Positions 63,358 through 64,000 of a DNA stretch of 64,000 bases are shown in pieces. How positions within the stretch are numbered: the first letter of the stretch is position 1; each line of letters begins with the position of its first letter. The translations under genes and the position numbers were made by a program. Where the stretch lies: assembly GCA_020252645.1 (NCBI GenBank), contig JADCCN010000001.1:264966-328965 (forward strand), read 5' to 3'. This stretch comes from Methylobacterium sp. Lineage in GTDB: Bacteria > Pseudomonadota > Alphaproteobacteria > Rhizobiales > Beijerinckiaceae. The notes under the pieces were generated by a model. The model saw nothing but the letters and a program-made list of their open reading frames with translations. It was not told the origin of the DNA and searched no databases.

Positions 63358-63717
63358 TCATGCCCCCGCCTTCCTGCGCCACGAGATGAACGAGTTCTTC
63401 TCGAAGGCGAAGCCGTATTGGCGTGCCATCTGGTTGGCACGCTCGTGCCGCCAGCCAATATAAGCGGCGACAGAAATGAGAGTCGTATCAACGATATAGT
63501 AGTGCAAAGACAGCAGCGTGCCATCGAACATCGCAAAATGGATGAAGCGCACGGCCGCCCCCAGAAGCAGCATGTAGGGAACGAGGATCCAGATCGGCTT
63601 CCAGGTTTTCGCGACGGCAATGCCGGTGCGCCAGGCGGCCCAGCCGCCCATCGCCGCGGTGACCAGCAGGAACAGCCAGATCGACGGTTCCTCGTAGAGA
63701 ATGCCCTGAAGATCCAT
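63358..63717 (-). CDS. Small membrane protein, DUF6867-like
   Basis: 119 residues from ATG 63717 (GTG 63720 is adjacent; AAGGA precedes both). Three hydrophobic helices (IWLFLLVTAAMGGWAAW, WILVPYMLLLGAAVRFIHFA, YYIVDTTLISVAAYIGW) and a short basic tail. Proteins like this occur beside branched-chain amino acid transporter genes in Hyphomicrobiales, and this one lies upstream of the binding-protein gene on the same strand. The function is unknown; the family label is from memory. The start of the tandem repeat array lies within 20 bp of its start codon. Confidence 0.65.
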   Translation of the reverse strand: MDLQGILYEEPSIWLFLLVTAAMGGWAAWRTGIAVAKTWKPIWILVPYMLLLGAAVRFIHFAMFDGTLLSLHYYIVDTTLISVAAYIGWRHERANQMARQYGFAFEKNSFISWRRKAGA

Positions 63718-63735
63718 CACTCAGTTTCCTTCTCT

Positions 63736-64000
63736 GCATTCGCGGGCGCAAAACCGGTTCCCGCTTTTGCTGCTCATGCTCATTTTTGCTGGTTCGCATT
63801 CGCGGGCGCAAAACCGGTTCCCGCTTTTGCTGCTCATGCTCATTTTTGCTGGTTCGCATTCGCGGACGCAAAACCGGTTCCCACTTTTGCTGCTCATGCT
63901 CATTTTTCTGGTTCGCATTCGCGGACGCAAAACCGGTTCCCGCTTTTGCTGCTCATGCTCATTTTTCTGGTTCGCATTCGCGGACGCAAAACCGGTTCCC
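63736..64000. repeat. 60/59-bp tandem repeat array, 4.5 copies, runs off the right edge
   Basis: Units begin GCATTCGCGG and contain GCAAAACCGGTTCCCGCTT and TGCTGCTCATGCTC. Unit starts: 63736, 63796, 63856, 63915, 63974. The first two are 60 bp, the next two 59 bp (one base lost in the T-run), and a few substitutions separate them. Each has a small hairpin GCAAAA/TTTTGC. The ACCGGTT core and GAGCAT ends echo the mosaic family. Confidence 0.9.

Noticed and set aside
63721..63930. A 69-codon minus-strand frame with a 20-residue repeat inside the tandem array
   Set aside because: The 59-bp units shift the frame and no ribosome binding site precedes it, so it is most likely non-coding repeat DNA.
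63736..64000. CRISPR array
   Set aside because: The units are contiguous, with no unique spacers and no cas genes nearby.
1..64000. tRNA, rRNA, prophage or insertion sequence genes
   Set aside because: I looked for TTCGA-type T-loops, CCA ends, transposase and integrase motifs and saw none that hold up; a covariance search would be needed to exclude a tRNA.

Overview
This window is a high-GC chromosomal segment of an alphaproteobacterium, most likely of the order Hyphomicrobiales (Rhizobiales). Several things support this. The genes cckA, recA and alaS lie in series. A GAAC-N7-GAAC LexA box sits upstream of recA. TTAA-N7-TTAA type CtrA boxes sit in front of cell-cycle and flagellar genes. 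The flagellar locus carries the alphaproteobacterial accessory genes DUF6468 and motE-like. OpgC and a eukaryote-like NADP isocitrate dehydrogenase are present, and mosaic palindromic repeats fill many intergenic gaps. No tRNA, rRNA, prophage, insertion sequence or CRISPR array was seen. The family was not identified.

Layout. 1-5.2 kb: a truncated Tat-exported metallo-beta-lactamase-fold gene with a divergent TetR regulator, two secreted hydrolases, and an OpgC-like membrane protein with a beta-propeller protein. 5.5-10.1 kb: two membrane GGDEF-EAL proteins (cyclic-di-GMP turnover). 10.9-12.7 kb: an MBL-fold protein with a degraded metal site and a divergent AraC regulator. 12.7-15.0 kb: cold-shock type genes (DEAD-box helicase, ribosomal protein S21, Csp). 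15.2-22.0 kb: a methyltransferase, an OmpR/EnvZ-type two-component pair, a MarR regulator with an Acg-like flavin oxidoreductase, and a membrane protein with a divergent TetR regulator.

22.7-39.2 kb is a flagellar locus in four transcription units: flgF-flgG-flgA-flgH (-), fliL-fliM-DUF6468-motE-like-large envelope protein (+), fliO-fliP (-), and flgB-flgC-fliE-fliQ-fliR-flhB (+). It supplies the proximal rod, the distal rod protein FlgG, P-ring chaperone, L-ring, switch and export gate. FliF, FliG, FliN, FlhA, FlgI, hook and filament genes are not in the window. The hybrid kinase gene cckA follows flhB; CckA feeds phosphate to CtrA, and CtrA-like boxes occur at the flgB/fliO promoter region and before the first GGDEF-EAL gene. 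It is therefore plausible that one regulator ties division, motility and c-di-GMP together here.

42-64 kb is mostly housekeeping: an FkbM methyltransferase, recA, alaS, a cyclic-nucleotide-gated K+ channel, a thioesterase, icd, a TrmJ-like methyltransferase, a Tat-exported amine oxidase, murI and rpsD. A minus-strand cluster follows (BASS-like transporter, rpe, small membrane protein, purB, small hydrolase). Then come a dadA-like oxidase, a P1 peptidase, ccdA, a branched-chain amino acid binding protein and a small membrane protein. A 60-bp tandem repeat array runs off the right edge.

The most unusual feature is a family of mosaic palindromic repeats in at least eleven places. They sit tightly against gene ends and in many cases supply the stop codon, or the last residues, of the neighbouring protein.
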